Shown piece after piece: positions 16,799 to 25,637 of a DNA stretch of 64,000 nt. The stretch is taken from the NCBI RefSeq assembly GCF_018327685.1, contig NZ_BNEL01000001.1, positions 2,170,001 through 2,234,000 on the forward strand, written 5' to 3'. Origin of the DNA: Streptomyces sp. TS71-3. GTDB lineage: Bacteria > Actinomycetota > Actinomycetes > Streptomycetales > Streptomycetaceae. The notes beneath the pieces were generated by a model that was not told the DNA's origin, ran no database searches, and saw only the letters and a list, made by a program, of their open reading frames with translations. Position numbers and translations under genes: made by a program. Position 1 is the stretch's first letter; each line of letters starts with the position of its first letter.

Positions 16799-17464
16799 TC
16801 ATGTCCCACTTGGTGATACGTCCCCCGCGCAGCCCGCGATGAGCAGCCGGCCGGCCGCGGCGGCGGTACGCGGCCCCACCCCGAGGGCCAGGGCGGCGCG
16901 CAGGTCCTCGCCGGTGTCCACGTCCTGGCGGACCGAGTCGACCCCGGTCAGCGCGAGTTCCACCGCGCCGGAAGCGGCGTGCCGGGCCCGGGAGGCGGTT
17001 CCGAACGCGGGGAGCAGCGGGGCGTCCGGCGCGGCGGAGAGCAGCGTGGTGCCGACCCCGGCGGCGTCGGGGAGGAACGCCCGGGGGAACTCGCCGGCCG
17101 CCGCGAGCACCTGAGCCAGTTCGGCGGAGCGCAGCGCGGGCAGGTCGGCGTTGAGGGCCGCCACCGCGGCGTCGGGGTGGCGCGCCCGCACCGCGGCCGC
17201 GCCGTGCGCCAGGGCGGCGTTCAGGCCCGCACCCGGCTGGTCCGGCACGATCCGGGCACCCAGCGCGGCCAGCTCGCGGCCCGCCCGGGCGTCGTCAGTG
17301 ACGACCACCACATCGCCGACACGCGGGCAGCCGACCACGGCCGCCACCGTGTCCTGGGCGAAGGCCAGGGCGAGGCCGGGCCGGACGCCGTCATCCGCGG
17401 TGTCGGAGAGCCTGCTCTTGGCCTGCACCAGCGGTTTCAGGGGAATGACCAGGGTCCAGTGCAC
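16799..17464 (-). CDS. cofC: Phosphoenolpyruvate/2-phospholactate guanylyltransferase
   Basis: 221-residue CofC/FbiD nucleotidyltransferase. It starts WTLVIPLKPLVQAKSRLS, the family's nucleotide-binding N-terminus, and carries VVVVTDDARAGRELAALGA and ALNADLPALRS, which hold the metal-binding Asp. It activates phosphoenolpyruvate or phospholactate with GTP in coenzyme F420 synthesis; the other F420 genes are not in the window. Of two possible GTG starts I choose the one at 17464, with GGGA 9 nt upstream, which places the conserved strand at the N-terminus. The alternative at 17482 adds six residues. Divergent from plsC. Confidence 0.88.
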   Translation of the reverse strand: MHWTLVIPLKPLVQAKSRLSDTADDGVRPGLALAFAQDTVAAVVGCPRVGDVVVVTDDARAGRELAALGARIVPDQPGAGLNAALAHGAAAVRARHPDAAVAALNADLPALRSAELAQVLAAAGEFPRAFLPDAAGVGTTLLSAAPDAPLLPAFGTASRARHAASGAVELALTGVDSVRQDVDTGEDLRAALALGVGPRTAAAAGRLLIAGCAGDVSPSGT

Positions 17465-17650
17465 CGAGTTCCGTCCCTTCACATCGCGCCCATTGTCACC
17501 CGCCGCCAGGGCCGCCCCGCGTCCGGGCGGCCCGCGAACCGGGCCGGGGTGCCGGGTGTGGCAGAACACCCGGGCGTACCGTGTCCTCGACAGACCGGCG
17601 GCCTGGGGCGACACTTGTGCGACCTCAGACCCCTGACGGAAGGTGCACGC

Positions 17651-18424
17651 GTGTCCCGCCGCAGAATCGGCTTCTGGTACCGCCTTGCGGCAGTCATCTG
17701 CAAACCGCTGCTGATCGTGCTGCTCAAGCGTGACTGGCGCGGAATGGAGAACATTCCGGCCGACGGCGGATTCATCACCGTGGTGAACCACAATTCGCAT
17801 GTGGACCCGGTGGCCTACGCTCACTTTCAGTACAACACCGGTCGCGTTCCGCGTTTCCTCGCCAAGGACGGCCTTTTCAGGAAGGGATTCCTGGGCGCGA
17901 TGATGCGCGGTACCGGTCAGATTCCCGTCTACCGCGAGAGCGCCGACGCGCTCAGCGCGTACCGGGGAGCGATCGACGCCGTGCACGCCGGCGAGTGCGT
18001 GGCCTTCTACCCCGAGGGCACCATCACCCGCGACCCGGACCAGTGGCCGATGACCGGCAAGACCGGGGCCGCCCGGGTGGCCCTGGAGACCAGGTGCCCG
18101 GTCATCCCGGTCGCCCAGTGGGGCGCCAACCTGCTGCTGCCGCCGTACGCGAAGAAGCCGAACCTCTGGCCCCGCAAGACCCACCGCGTGTTCGCCGGGC
18201 CGCCGGTGGACCTGTCGGCGTACTACGAGAAGGACCTGACCCCCGAGCTCTGCAAGGAGGTCACCGAGGTCATCATGGCCGCCGTCACCGCCCAGCTGGA
18301 GGTGCTGCGCGACGCGAAGGCGCCCGCGAAGCCCTATGATCCTCGGGAGGTGCGCATCGAGCAGCGCCGCAAGTCCGCCGCGGCCCGCAGCAACGGGAGC
18401 GGCCGACCGGAGGCCGGTAAGTGA
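17651..18424 (+). CDS. plsC: 1-acyl-sn-glycerol-3-phosphate acyltransferase
   Basis: 257-residue membrane-associated acyltransferase. The catalytic HX4D motif is NHNSHVDP (about residue 47) and the substrate-binding PEGT motif lies in FYPEGTI. A hydrophobic N-terminal segment (FWYRLAAVICKPLLIVLL) anchors it to the membrane. It makes phosphatidic acid from lysophosphatidic acid. GTG start with GGAAGGTGCACGC upstream. It overlaps gpsA by 4 nt (GTGA), so the two successive glycerolipid steps are translationally coupled. Confidence 0.92.
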   Translation: MSRRRIGFWYRLAAVICKPLLIVLLKRDWRGMENIPADGGFITVVNHNSHVDPVAYAHFQYNTGRVPRFLAKDGLFRKGFLGAMMRGTGQIPVYRESADALSAYRGAIDAVHAGECVAFYPEGTITRDPDQWPMTGKTGAARVALETRCPVIPVAQWGANLLLPPYAKKPNLWPRKTHRVFAGPPVDLSAYYEKDLTPELCKEVTEVIMAAVTAQLEVLRDAKAPAKPYDPREVRIEQRRKSAAARSNGSGRPEAGK

Positions 18425-19485
18425 ACGACCCCGCACCGCCCCACGCGCCCGCCGCGTCCGGCGGGCCGTCCCGTCCCGCGAGGCCGGTCAGGGCGGCCGT
18501 CTTCGGCACCGGTTCGTGGGGCACGGCCTTCGCCATCGTGCTCGCCGACGCAGGCTGCGAGGTCACCCTCTGGGCCCGCCGCGCCGAGGTCGTGGACGCC
18601 GTCAACTCCACCCACGCCAACCCGGACTACCTTCCGGGCGCCGAACTCCCCGCGAACGCGCGAGCCACCACGGACCCCGCCGAGGCGCTGGCCGGCGCCG
18701 ACCTCGCGTTCCTCTGCGTCCCCGCGCAGACGCTGCGCGGCAACCTCGCCGCCTGGACGCCGCTGCTCGCCCCCGACACGGTGCTCGTCTCCCTGATGAA
18801 GGGCGTGGAGCTGGGCTCCGCGATGCGGATGAGCGAGGTCATCGAGGACGTGGCGAAGGTCGGCGAGGACCGCGTCGCCGTCGTCACGGGGCCCAACCTG
18901 TCACGCGAGATCGCCGCCCGGATGCCGGCCACCGCGGTCGTCGCCTGCCGTGACGAGGCGGTCGCCCTGCGCATCCAGGCCGCCTGCCACACGCCGTACT
19001 TCCGCCCCTACACCAACACCGACGTCGTCGGCTGCGAGCTGGGCGGCGCGGTGAAGAACGTGATCGGTCTCGCCGTCGGCATCGCGGACGGCATGGGGCT
19101 CGGCGACAACGCCAAGGGCTCGCTGATCACCCGGGGCCTCGCCGAGACCACCCGGCTCGGGCTCGCCATGGGCGCGGACCCGATGACGTTCTCCGGGCTC
19201 GCGGGGCTCGGCGACCTGGTCGCCACCTGCTCCTCGCCGCTCTCCCGCAACCACACCTTCGGCACCAACCTGGGCAAGGGGATGACCCTCCAGGAGACCA
19301 TCGCGGTCACCAAGCAGACCGCGGAGGGCGTCAAGTCCTGCGAGTCGGTGCTGGATCTGTCCCGCCGGTACGGCGTCGACATGCCGATCACCGAGGCGGT
19401 CGTCGCCATCGTCCACGAGGGGAAGCCGCCGGTGGTGGCGCTCAAGGAACTGATGTCGCGGAGCGCGAAGCCGGAGCGGCACTGA
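18421..19485 (+). CDS. gpsA: Glycerol-3-phosphate dehydrogenase [NAD(P)+]
   Basis: 354-residue cytoplasmic dehydrogenase that reduces dihydroxyacetone phosphate to sn-glycerol 3-phosphate for phospholipids. Rossmann motif AVFGTGSWGTAFA at about residues 27-39. Conserved active-site region GCELGGAVKNVIGLAVGIADGMGLGDNAK near residue 203, and the C-terminal MPITEAV. GTG start embedded in the end of plsC. The first 20 residues are a Pro/Ala-rich extension. Followed by a terminator-like stem. Confidence 0.96.
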   Translation: MNDPAPPHAPAASGGPSRPARPVRAAVFGTGSWGTAFAIVLADAGCEVTLWARRAEVVDAVNSTHANPDYLPGAELPANARATTDPAEALAGADLAFLCVPAQTLRGNLAAWTPLLAPDTVLVSLMKGVELGSAMRMSEVIEDVAKVGEDRVAVVTGPNLSREIAARMPATAVVACRDEAVALRIQAACHTPYFRPYTNTDVVGCELGGAVKNVIGLAVGIADGMGLGDNAKGSLITRGLAETTRLGLAMGADPMTFSGLAGLGDLVATCSSPLSRNHTFGTNLGKGMTLQETIAVTKQTAEGVKSCESVLDLSRRYGVDMPITEAVVAIVHEGKPPVVALKELMSRSAKPERH

Positions 19486-19498
19486 GGTTCTTCCCGGG

Positions 19499-19544
19499 GC
19501 ACGAGCCCCCCAGGGACCCCTTTTTTCGCCCTGCGGGCTCGTGC
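19499..19544 (+). terminator. gpsA terminator with T-run in the loop
   Basis: 10-bp perfect inverted repeat GCACGAGCCC / GGGCTCGTGC starting 13 nt after gpsA, with a 26-nt loop that contains a run of six T. The right arm is itself part of the downstream dispersed repeat. Confidence 0.6.
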
Positions 19545-19621
19545 GTCCTCACGCGCCGGACGGGCTTGGTGGTGCGGTGTGTTTTCTGGTGCGGCGGGTT
19601 CGTGGTTGCTGTGGTCGTCGG

Positions 19622-19764
19622 CCTGCGGGCTCGTCCTCATAGCGCCGGACGGGCTGGTCTGTGCGGCGGACAGTAGCCACCCGCACACGCCGTGACACAC
19701 GCGGGCAACAAGCGCGCCCCGCCGCTTTCCAGCCTGCCCGGCGCTATGAGGACGAGCCCGCAGG
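19622..19764. repeat. Dispersed GCGCCGGACGGGCT-type inverted repeat
   Basis: A 34-bp arm at 19622-19655 (begins CCTGCGGGCTCGTCC, ends GCGCCGGACGGGCT) returns in inverted orientation at 19731-19764 with two mismatches. A third, direct copy with GTGCGTCCTCAC in the middle lies at 19530-19565. No gene occurs between gpsA and ddlA. I recognise the motif as a common intergenic repeat of Streptomyces chromosomes; function unknown. Confidence 0.65.
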
Positions 19765-19885
19765 GGCGAAACCCCGCGACGCCGTGACAGCCCGCACCAA
19801 AACGTGTCGGCGGCGCCGGGGTTTTCGTGGCCTGCACCCGTGGTGCGCTGACGGCGGAGGGGCCAGCGGGTACCCTCATCGCGAT

Positions 19886-21037
19886 ATGAGCAGCGAGACC
19901 TCTCCCCAGAGCCACGAGATCCGCAAGCCGCGCGTTGCCGTCGTGTTCGGCGGGCGCAGTTCCGAGCACGGCATCTCGGTCGTCACCGCGGGTGCCGTGC
20001 TGCGGGCCATCGACCGTACGAAGTACGACGTCCTGCCCATCGGCATCACCTCCGACGGCCGCTGGGCGCTGACCGCCGACGAACCCGAGCGGATGGCCAT
20101 CACCGACCGCCGGGTGCCCACCGTCGCGGAACTCGCCGAGACCACCGAGGGCGGCGTGGTGCTCCCGGTGGATCCGGGCAACCGCGAGGTCGTCTACACC
20201 GAACCCGGCGCCGTGCCCAAGGCGCTGGGCGACGTCGACGTCGTCTTCCCCGTGCTGCACGGCCCTTACGGGGAGGACGGCACCCTCCAGGGGTTGCTGG
20301 AGCTCTCCGGGACGCCGTACGTGGGCTCGGGCGTGCTGGCCTCCGCCGTGGGCCAGGACAAGGAGTACATGAAGCGGGTGTTCACCACCTTCGGGCTGCC
20401 CATCGGCCCGTACGTGGTGATCCGCCCGCGGGAGTGGGAGCGCGACGAGAGCGCGGCGCGCAAGCGGATCGCCGACTTCGCGGGCGAGCACGGCTGGCCG
20501 CTGTTCGTGAAGCCGGCCAGGGCGGGCTCGTCGATCGGCATCACGAGGGTCGAGTCCTTCGACGGCCTCGACGAGGCGCTCGCCGAGGCACGGCGGCACG
20601 ACCCGAAGGTCCTCGTGGAGGCGCTGCTGCGGGGCCGCGAGATCGAGTGCGGCGTGCTGGAGTTCGAGGACGGGCCGCGCGCCAGCGTGCCGGCCGAGAT
20701 CCCGCCGGTGCAGTCCCACGACTTCTACGACTTCGAGGCGAAGTACATCGACTCGGCGTCCGGCCTCGTGCCCGCCCCGCTGACCCCGGAGCAGACCGCC
20801 GAGGTGCAGCGCCTCGCCGTCGCCGCCTTCGAGGCCGCCTCCTGCGAGGGCCTGGTCCGCGCGGACTTCTTCCTCACCGAGGACGGCGAGTTCGTGATCA
20901 ACGAGATCAACACCATGCCCGGCTTCACGCCGATCTCCATGTATCCGCGGATGTGGCAGGAGAGCGGCGTCAGCTACCCCGAGCTGGTGGACCGCCTGGT
21001 CCAGGCGGCGCTCAGCAGGTCCACGGGACTGCGCTGA
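19886..21037 (+). CDS. ddlA: D-alanine--D-alanine ligase
   Basis: 383-residue ATP-grasp ligase that makes the D-Ala-D-Ala dipeptide for peptidoglycan. N-terminal VVFGGRSSEHGISV, ATP-binding LFVKPARAGSSIGITRV, and the metal-binding end INEINTMPGFTPISMYPRM are all present. The start is the ATG of MSSETSPQSHEIRKP. There is no Shine-Dalgarno, but TACCCT ends 9 nt before it, suggesting a leaderless or very short leader. The residues of the dipeptide (rather than D-Ala-D-Lac) family fit housekeeping Ddl. Convergent with the DUF3515 gene. Confidence 0.95.
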   Translation: MSSETSPQSHEIRKPRVAVVFGGRSSEHGISVVTAGAVLRAIDRTKYDVLPIGITSDGRWALTADEPERMAITDRRVPTVAELAETTEGGVVLPVDPGNREVVYTEPGAVPKALGDVDVVFPVLHGPYGEDGTLQGLLELSGTPYVGSGVLASAVGQDKEYMKRVFTTFGLPIGPYVVIRPREWERDESAARKRIADFAGEHGWPLFVKPARAGSSIGITRVESFDGLDEALAEARRHDPKVLVEALLRGREIECGVLEFEDGPRASVPAEIPPVQSHDFYDFEAKYIDSASGLVPAPLTPEQTAEVQRLAVAAFEAASCEGLVRADFFLTEDGEFVINEINTMPGFTPISMYPRMWQESGVSYPELVDRLVQAALSRSTGLR

Positions 21038-21078
21038 CGGTTACCGGTGCCCCGGGGGCGCGCGCTGGCCGGTGCGGG

Positions 21079-21609
21079 TCAGTCGGCGATGCCCTCGGGG
21101 ACCGTCTTCTTCACCGCCGCCGCGAGGTCGGTGAGCGGTGCGAGGCCGTCCTTCGTCCGCGGCTTCGGCAGGGTCACCTCGACGTACGCGCGGCGCAGGG
21201 TGGTGGTGAAGCGGTACGAGCCGTCCTGCCGCGGCTCCACGAGCCAGCCGACGCCGTTCACGTCGACGCCGTTCATGTCCGTGCCGTCCGGTGAGGAACC
21301 AGGGGACGGCATGGCGTCCATCGCCGGGGGCCTGGGCACGCCGCAGCGCAGTATGATCGCCGGATCACCCCACCCCGCGGTCAGCGCCGACCGCGGCCGC
21401 GGATCCCGCCGGCCGAGGCCGTCGAGGTGCGGCGGCAGTTGCCCGTGCAGCTTGTGGCAGTAGGAGGCGGCTTCGGCCGCCGGGGAGGGAACCGCCACCG
21501 TCGCCGCCTCGTCCGTTGAGGTGCACCCTGCGGCGGCGAGCGCGGCGAGCAGCAGGGCGGGGACGGGCGGCCGGACGGTGCGGTCGCGCCGGTGACGGAA
21601 GAAGCGCAC
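21079..21609 (-). CDS. DUF3515 lipoprotein
   Basis: 176-residue predicted lipoprotein. An N-terminal Arg-rich stretch precedes the hydrophobic LLLAALAAAGC lipobox, with Cys at about residue 28. The remainder matches the actinobacterial DUF3515 family (YCHKLHGQLPPHL, RCGVPRP, GVGWLVEPR, RRAYVEVTLP). Role unknown; it is presumably anchored outside the cell membrane. It follows the RAM-domain gene on the same strand with a 20-nt gap, yet TACTCT lies 6 nt before its GTG start, so it may also have a leaderless promoter. Lies between ddlA and thiL. Confidence 0.85.
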   Translation of the reverse strand: MRFFRHRRDRTVRPPVPALLLAALAAAGCTSTDEAATVAVPSPAAEAASYCHKLHGQLPPHLDGLGRRDPRPRSALTAGWGDPAIILRCGVPRPPAMDAMPSPGSSPDGTDMNGVDVNGVGWLVEPRQDGSYRFTTTLRRAYVEVTLPKPRTKDGLAPLTDLAAAVKKTVPEGIAD

Positions 21610-21629
21610 CGGCCAAGAGTAGACGGGGG

Positions 21630-21863
21630 CTAGAGATGGACGACCGGGCAGGTCAGCGTGCGGGTGATCCCGTCCACTCGCTGGATCTGGGCGACCACGA
21701 TACGGCCCAGCTCATCGACGGTCTCGGCCTGCGCTCGGGCGATCACGTCATAGGGACCGGTCACGTCCTCGGCTTGGAGCACGCCGGGGACCTTGCCGAC
21801 TATCTCGGTGACGGCCGAGGCCTTACCGACCTCCGTCTGGATCAGGATGTACGCCTGTACCAC
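21630..21863 (-). CDS. Stand-alone Lrp/AsnC ligand-binding (RAM) domain protein
   Basis: 77-residue protein (MVQAYILIQTEVGKASAV...RTLTCPVVHL) equal to the C-terminal RAM domain of Lrp/AsnC regulators, with no DNA-binding helix-turn-helix. Such short forms assemble into ring-like oligomers that bind amino acids and may modify full-length Lrp proteins. GTG start with AGGAGG just upstream (4-nt spacing). A longer in-frame extension upstream has no support. Divergent from thiL; the lipoprotein gene follows. Confidence 0.88.
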   Translation of the reverse strand: MVQAYILIQTEVGKASAVTEIVGKVPGVLQAEDVTGPYDVIARAQAETVDELGRIVVAQIQRVDGITRTLTCPVVHL

Positions 21864-22123
21864 GGAACCTCCTGGGCGGCGACGAGGATCATGGGGGAGA
21901 AAGGGACGCCACGGTATCGCGTCGCCGCTCACCACGGGGAGACCCGGGTGCGCCGTGGCGCACACCGGGCCGCCCCGCGGCGGTCGGCATGACCCACCCC
22001 AGCAGGGGAACGGGCGGCGACCCGGCCGGCCGCGGACACCCGTTTCCGGCCACCCGCCGGCGAGGCCCCGGTGGGCCGCAGGCACAATCGCAGAGAGACC
22101 GGCGCGGAAGGGACAGGACCACA

Positions 22124-23089
22124 ATGAAGGGAAGCGTGGGCGAGCTGGGGGAGTTCGGCCTCATCAGGGAACTCACCTCCCGGCTCACCACCACCCCGGC
22201 GGTCCGGCTGGGGCCGGGCGACGACGCGGCCGTGGTGGCCGCGCCCGACCGCAGGGTCGTGGCGAGCACCGACGTCCTCGTGGAGGGCCGGCACTTCCGC
22301 CGCGACTGGTCCACGGCCTACGACGTCGGGCGGAAGGCCGCGGCGCAGAACCTCGCGGACATCGCCGCGATGGGGGCCGTGCCGACCGCGCTGCTGCTCG
22401 GCCTCGTCGTCCCCGCGGAACTGCCCGTGACCTGGGCCAGCGAGCTGATGGACGGCCTGCGCGACGAGTGCCAGGTGGCGGGCGCCGCCGTGGTCGGCGG
22501 TGACGTGGTGCGCGGTGACTCCATCACCGTCGCCATCACCGCACTCGGCGACCTGCGGGGCCACGAGCCCGTCACCCGGGCCGGCGCCCAGCCCGGCGAC
22601 CTGGTCGCGGTGACCGGCTGGCTCGGCTGGTCCGCAGCCGGGTACGCCGTCCTCTCCCGCGGATTCCGCTCGCCGCGCGCCTTCGTGGAGGCGCACCGCA
22701 GGCCGGAGCCGCCCTACCACGCGGGCCCCGCGGCCGCCGGGCTCGGCGCCACCGCGATGACCGACGTAAGCGACGGCCTGATCGCCGACCTCGGGCACAT
22801 CGCCGAGGCCAGCAAGGTCAGGATCGACATCCGCTCCGGCGACATGGACGTACCGTCCCAGATGAACGACATCGGCCAGGCCGTCGGCGTGGACCCGCTG
22901 CAGTGGGTGCTCACCGGGGGAGAGGACCACGCGATCGTGGCGACCTTCCCGTCCGACGTGAAGCTGCCGGCGCGCTGGCGGGTGATCGGCGAGGTGCGCG
23001 CCCCCTCGGCGCTGCCGCAGGTGACGGTCGACGGAGCGCCGTGGACGAGCCGCAGCGGCTGGGACCACTTCGCGGACATCGAGGGCTGA
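22124..23089 (+). CDS. thiL: Thiamine-monophosphate kinase
   Basis: 321-residue ThiL/PurM-family kinase that converts thiamine phosphate to thiamine diphosphate. LGPGDDAAVV and STDVLVEGRHFR near the N-terminus carry the metal/ATP-binding Asp residues, and MTDVSDGLIADLGHI and LTGGEDHAIVATFP are the C-terminal signatures. The start ATG (MKGSVGELGEFGLI) is preceded by GGGACAGGACCACA, a moderate ribosome site. It lies 306 bp before thiD, so the two thiamine genes are linked but perhaps separately regulated. No TPP riboswitch motif was seen upstream. Confidence 0.95.
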   Translation: MKGSVGELGEFGLIRELTSRLTTTPAVRLGPGDDAAVVAAPDRRVVASTDVLVEGRHFRRDWSTAYDVGRKAAAQNLADIAAMGAVPTALLLGLVVPAELPVTWASELMDGLRDECQVAGAAVVGGDVVRGDSITVAITALGDLRGHEPVTRAGAQPGDLVAVTGWLGWSAAGYAVLSRGFRSPRAFVEAHRRPEPPYHAGPAAAGLGATAMTDVSDGLIADLGHIAEASKVRIDIRSGDMDVPSQMNDIGQAVGVDPLQWVLTGGEDHAIVATFPSDVKLPARWRVIGEVRAPSALPQVTVDGAPWTSRSGWDHFADIEG

Positions 23090-23395
23090 GGCCGCCGGGT
23101 GCGCCGCGCCGGCGTTCGGTGAACGGTCCTGTGCGGCGGCCGGCTGACCCGTACGGCAATCGGCGATACGGCGCCGCGGCCGGCGGGCCCGTGCGGCGGT
23201 CGCGGCACGGGATCGCGCCGCGACCGGCGATCCCGCCACCGGGGCGGGCATACGGTGCGCCTCGGCCGGGCAGGCGCCCGACCGCACGGGTGCGGACGGG
23301 AACGACGAACGGCACCGGCGACCGGACGACCCGAACCGACGATCATCGGCCCACTGCCGACGATCATCGGCCACCACCGACGACTGGGGAACGCC
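23090..23395 (+). repeat. thiL-thiD spacer with 21-bp direct repeats
   Basis: No gene. Just before thiD the 16-mer CCGACGATCATCGGCC occurs at 23336-23351 and 23357-23372 (21-bp period), with a partial third copy (CCGACGAC) after it. Two-helical-turn spacing ahead of a start codon suggests a regulator site. The rest is GC-rich and rich in short CGGC/GCCG repeats. Confidence 0.5.
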
Positions 23396-24250
23396 ATGGC
23401 TCCACCACGCGTGCTGACCGTCGCCGGCTCCGACTCCGGGGGCGGCGCGGGCATCCAGGCCGACCTGAAGACGATGCTGGCGCTCGGCGCGCACGGCATG
23501 AGCGTGATCGCCGCGGTCACCGCGCAGAACTCCCTCGGCGTCCAGGGCGCCTGGGAGCTGCCGGTGGAGGCGGTACGCGCGCAGTACCGCAGCGTCGTCG
23601 ACGACATCGGCGTCCAGGCCGTCAAGACCGGCATGCTCGCGTCGGCGCCCCTGGTGGAGGCCGTCGCCGAACTGCTCGCCGGGACGGACGCCCCCGTCGT
23701 CGTCGACCCCGTCGGCGTCTCCAAGCACGGAGACCCGCTGCTGGCCGACTCCGCGCTGGACGCCGTGCGCGCCGAACTGCTGCCCGCGGCGACGGTCGCC
23801 ACGCCCAACCTCGACGAGGTCGCCCAACTCACCGGCATACGCGTCGGCTCCCACGAGGACATGCGCAGTGGCGCCGCCGCCGTCCTCGACTTCGGCCCCC
23901 GCTGGGTGCTCATCAAGGGCGGCCATCTCGCCTCGGACGACCCTGCGGACGCCGTGCAGGCCGTGGACCTGCTCACCGACGGGCGCGAGGAGCACTGGCT
24001 GCGCGCCCCCCGCCACTCCAACCGGCACACCCACGGCACCGGCTGCACCCTCGCGTCCGCCCTCGCGGTCGAACTGGCCATGGGGCGGACGGTTCCGGAG
24101 GCGGCGACCGCCGCGAAGGCGTACGTCACCGCGGCGATCGCCGCCGGGTTCCCGCTGGGCGGCGGTATCGGGCCCGTCGACCACGGCTGGCGGTTCAGGA
24201 CCGGGAATCCGGCCGTGCCGACAGGTCCTGGGGGTAGTCCGGGAGCGTGA
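23396..24250 (+). CDS. thiD: Hydroxymethylpyrimidine (phosphate) kinase
   Basis: 284-residue ribokinase-fold enzyme that phosphorylates HMP and HMP-phosphate for thiamine synthesis. The N-terminal [19 protein letters not shown], mid [22 protein letters not shown] and catalytic [12 protein letters not shown] are all present. The start ATG is taken at [11 protein letters not shown]. The last 56 nt overlap the convergent FAD monooxygenase. The tail after HGWRF (about 16 Gly/Pro-rich residues) seems to be a local extension created at this junction. Confidence 0.94.
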   Translation: MAPPRVLTVAGSDSGGGAGIQADLKTMLALGAHGMSVIAAVTAQNSLGVQGAWELPVEAVRAQYRSVVDDIGVQAVKTGMLASAPLVEAVAELLAGTDAPVVVDPVGVSKHGDPLLADSALDAVRAELLPAATVATPNLDEVAQLTGIRVGSHEDMRSGAAAVLDFGPRWVLIKGGHLASDDPADAVQAVDLLTDGREEHWLRAPRHSNRHTHGTGCTLASALAVELAMGRTVPEAATAAKAYVTAAIAAGFPLGGGIGPVDHGWRFRTGNPAVPTGPGGSPGA

Positions 24251-25523
24251 TGCCGCTCGCCGCCTGCTCCGTGAGCCGGCGGAAGAACGCGCCGAACACC
24301 CGGGAGCCAAGCAGCCGGTACGTGCGGTCGCGGCTGCGGATCCTCCGCTCGGTCGCCGGTGCCAGGAACGGGCCCGCGTTGCCGGAGATCCTCTGGCACT
24401 TCCTGGCGTGGTCGCCGATCTCCGCCTCGTACGCGGCGAAGGCGGTGCGGTGGTCGCCGGCCGCCTTCGCCAGCTCGCCGGCGAGCACGTAGGCGGACAC
24501 CAGCGCCGTGCCGCTGCCGATGCCGCCCATGGTGGCCCCGTAGCCGGCGTCCCCGAGCAGCACCACCCGTCCCTTCGACAGCCGGTCGACGCGGATCTGC
24601 GCGATGGCGTCGAAGTACAGCGCGTCCGGTTCCTCCAGCTCCGCGAGTGCCTTGAGGACGAGCGGGGCGTGCCAGCCCATGTCCCGGTACCGCTCCGCGA
24701 TGATCTCCTTCTGCGCGTCGAGGTCGTGCCGGTCGTGGTCCAGCCGGCCGGAGGCGAAGAAGAAGGAGGCCGCCGCCGCGTCCGGCTGGCCGTGGTTGGC
24801 GATGCCGACCATCCGGCCCGGTTCGCAGTACATCCGCGACGTGCGGTCCAGGCCGAGGTGGTTGGGGAGCTCGAACCCCGCGACGTAGTGGCCGAGGAAG
24901 CGCAGGCAGCGCTCCTCGGGACCGAAGGCCAGGCTCCGGGTGCGCGAGTGCAGCCCGTCGGCGCCGACCACGAGGTCGAAGCGGCGCGGCGGCGCCTGCT
25001 CGAACGTGACGTCCACGCCGTCCGCGTCCTGCTCCAGCGTGGCGATCGAGTCGCCGAAGACGTACGTGACGCGGTCCCGGGTGCGTTCGTGCAGGATCCG
25101 GGTCAGCCGGCCGCGGAAGATCTCGACGTCGCCGCTGAGCATGTGCGCGGGCAGTGCGACCCGTTCCCGGTCGTCCGCGTCGACGATGACCTGGCGGCCC
25201 ATGCGGGTCTGCCGCCGGTGCACCTCGTCCCAGATGCCCATGCGGCGCAGGACCGTGCGGTGCACGGCCCCGCGGAAGTCCACGGCGGAGCCGCCGTCGC
25301 GCAGCGCGGGCGCCTTCTCGACGACCGTGACCCGCGCACCGTGGTGGGCCAGCCAGAGCGCGAGCGCCGGGCCCGCGATGCTGGCGCCTGAGATCAGCAC
25401 GTCCAGGGAGGCGAGGCGATCGGGACGGGAACTGGCGGCCGCGGTATCGGGGGCGGCCGGGGTGTCGGCGGCGGGGGTGTTCGTGTCGGCCGCCGTGTTC
25501 GTGGTGTGCGTCGTGTGTGTCAT
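24195..25523 (-). CDS. FAD-dependent aromatic-type monooxygenase
   Basis: 442-residue flavoprotein monooxygenase. After a 38-residue Thr/Ala/Pro-rich leader comes the FAD-binding [19 protein letters not shown]...VVEKAP. The DG motif is [13 protein letters not shown] and the GD motif [19 protein letters not shown]. It resembles PHBH/TetX-like hydroxylases acting on aromatic or polyketide substrates; the substrate is unknown. It follows a large BTAD regulator on the same strand (115-bp gap), a pairing I recall as common in Streptomyces, suggesting the regulator controls it. It overlaps thiD convergently by 56 nt. The pair looks like an insert between thiD and rpmB. Confidence 0.87.
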   Translation of the reverse strand: MTHTTHTTNTAADTNTPAADTPAAPDTAAASSRPDRLASLDVLISGASIAGPALALWLAHHGARVTVVEKAPALRDGGSAVDFRGAVHRTVLRRMGIWDEVHRRQTRMGRQVIVDADDRERVALPAHMLSGDVEIFRGRLTRILHERTRDRVTYVFGDSIATLEQDADGVDVTFEQAPPRRFDLVVGADGLHSRTRSLAFGPEERCLRFLGHYVAGFELPNHLGLDRTSRMYCEPGRMVGIANHGQPDAAAASFFFASGRLDHDRHDLDAQKEIIAERYRDMGWHAPLVLKALAELEEPDALYFDAIAQIRVDRLSKGRVVLLGDAGYGATMGGIGSGTALVSAYVLAGELAKAAGDHRTAFAAYEAEIGDHARKCQRISGNAGPFLAPATERRIRSRDRTYRLLGSRVFGAFFRRLTEQAASGITLPDYPQDLSARPDSRS

Positions 25524-25637
25524 GACCGCGAGCCTGGCGGGCGGTCCTTACCGGTCGCCTACCGCTCGCATACGGGGCCCATGCCGTCCCTTACCGGCCC
25601 TTCCTACCGGCCCGGGGTACGGCTCCGGGCCCGGCCG

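Noticed and set aside
16979..17650. Upstream extension of the plsC frame
   Set aside because: It lies antisense to cofC and lacks a start with a ribosome site; the GTG at 17651 fits the family length.
22000..23395. TPP riboswitch upstream of thiL or thiD
   Set aside because: No CTGAGA-type core or paired conserved loops were found in either upstream region.
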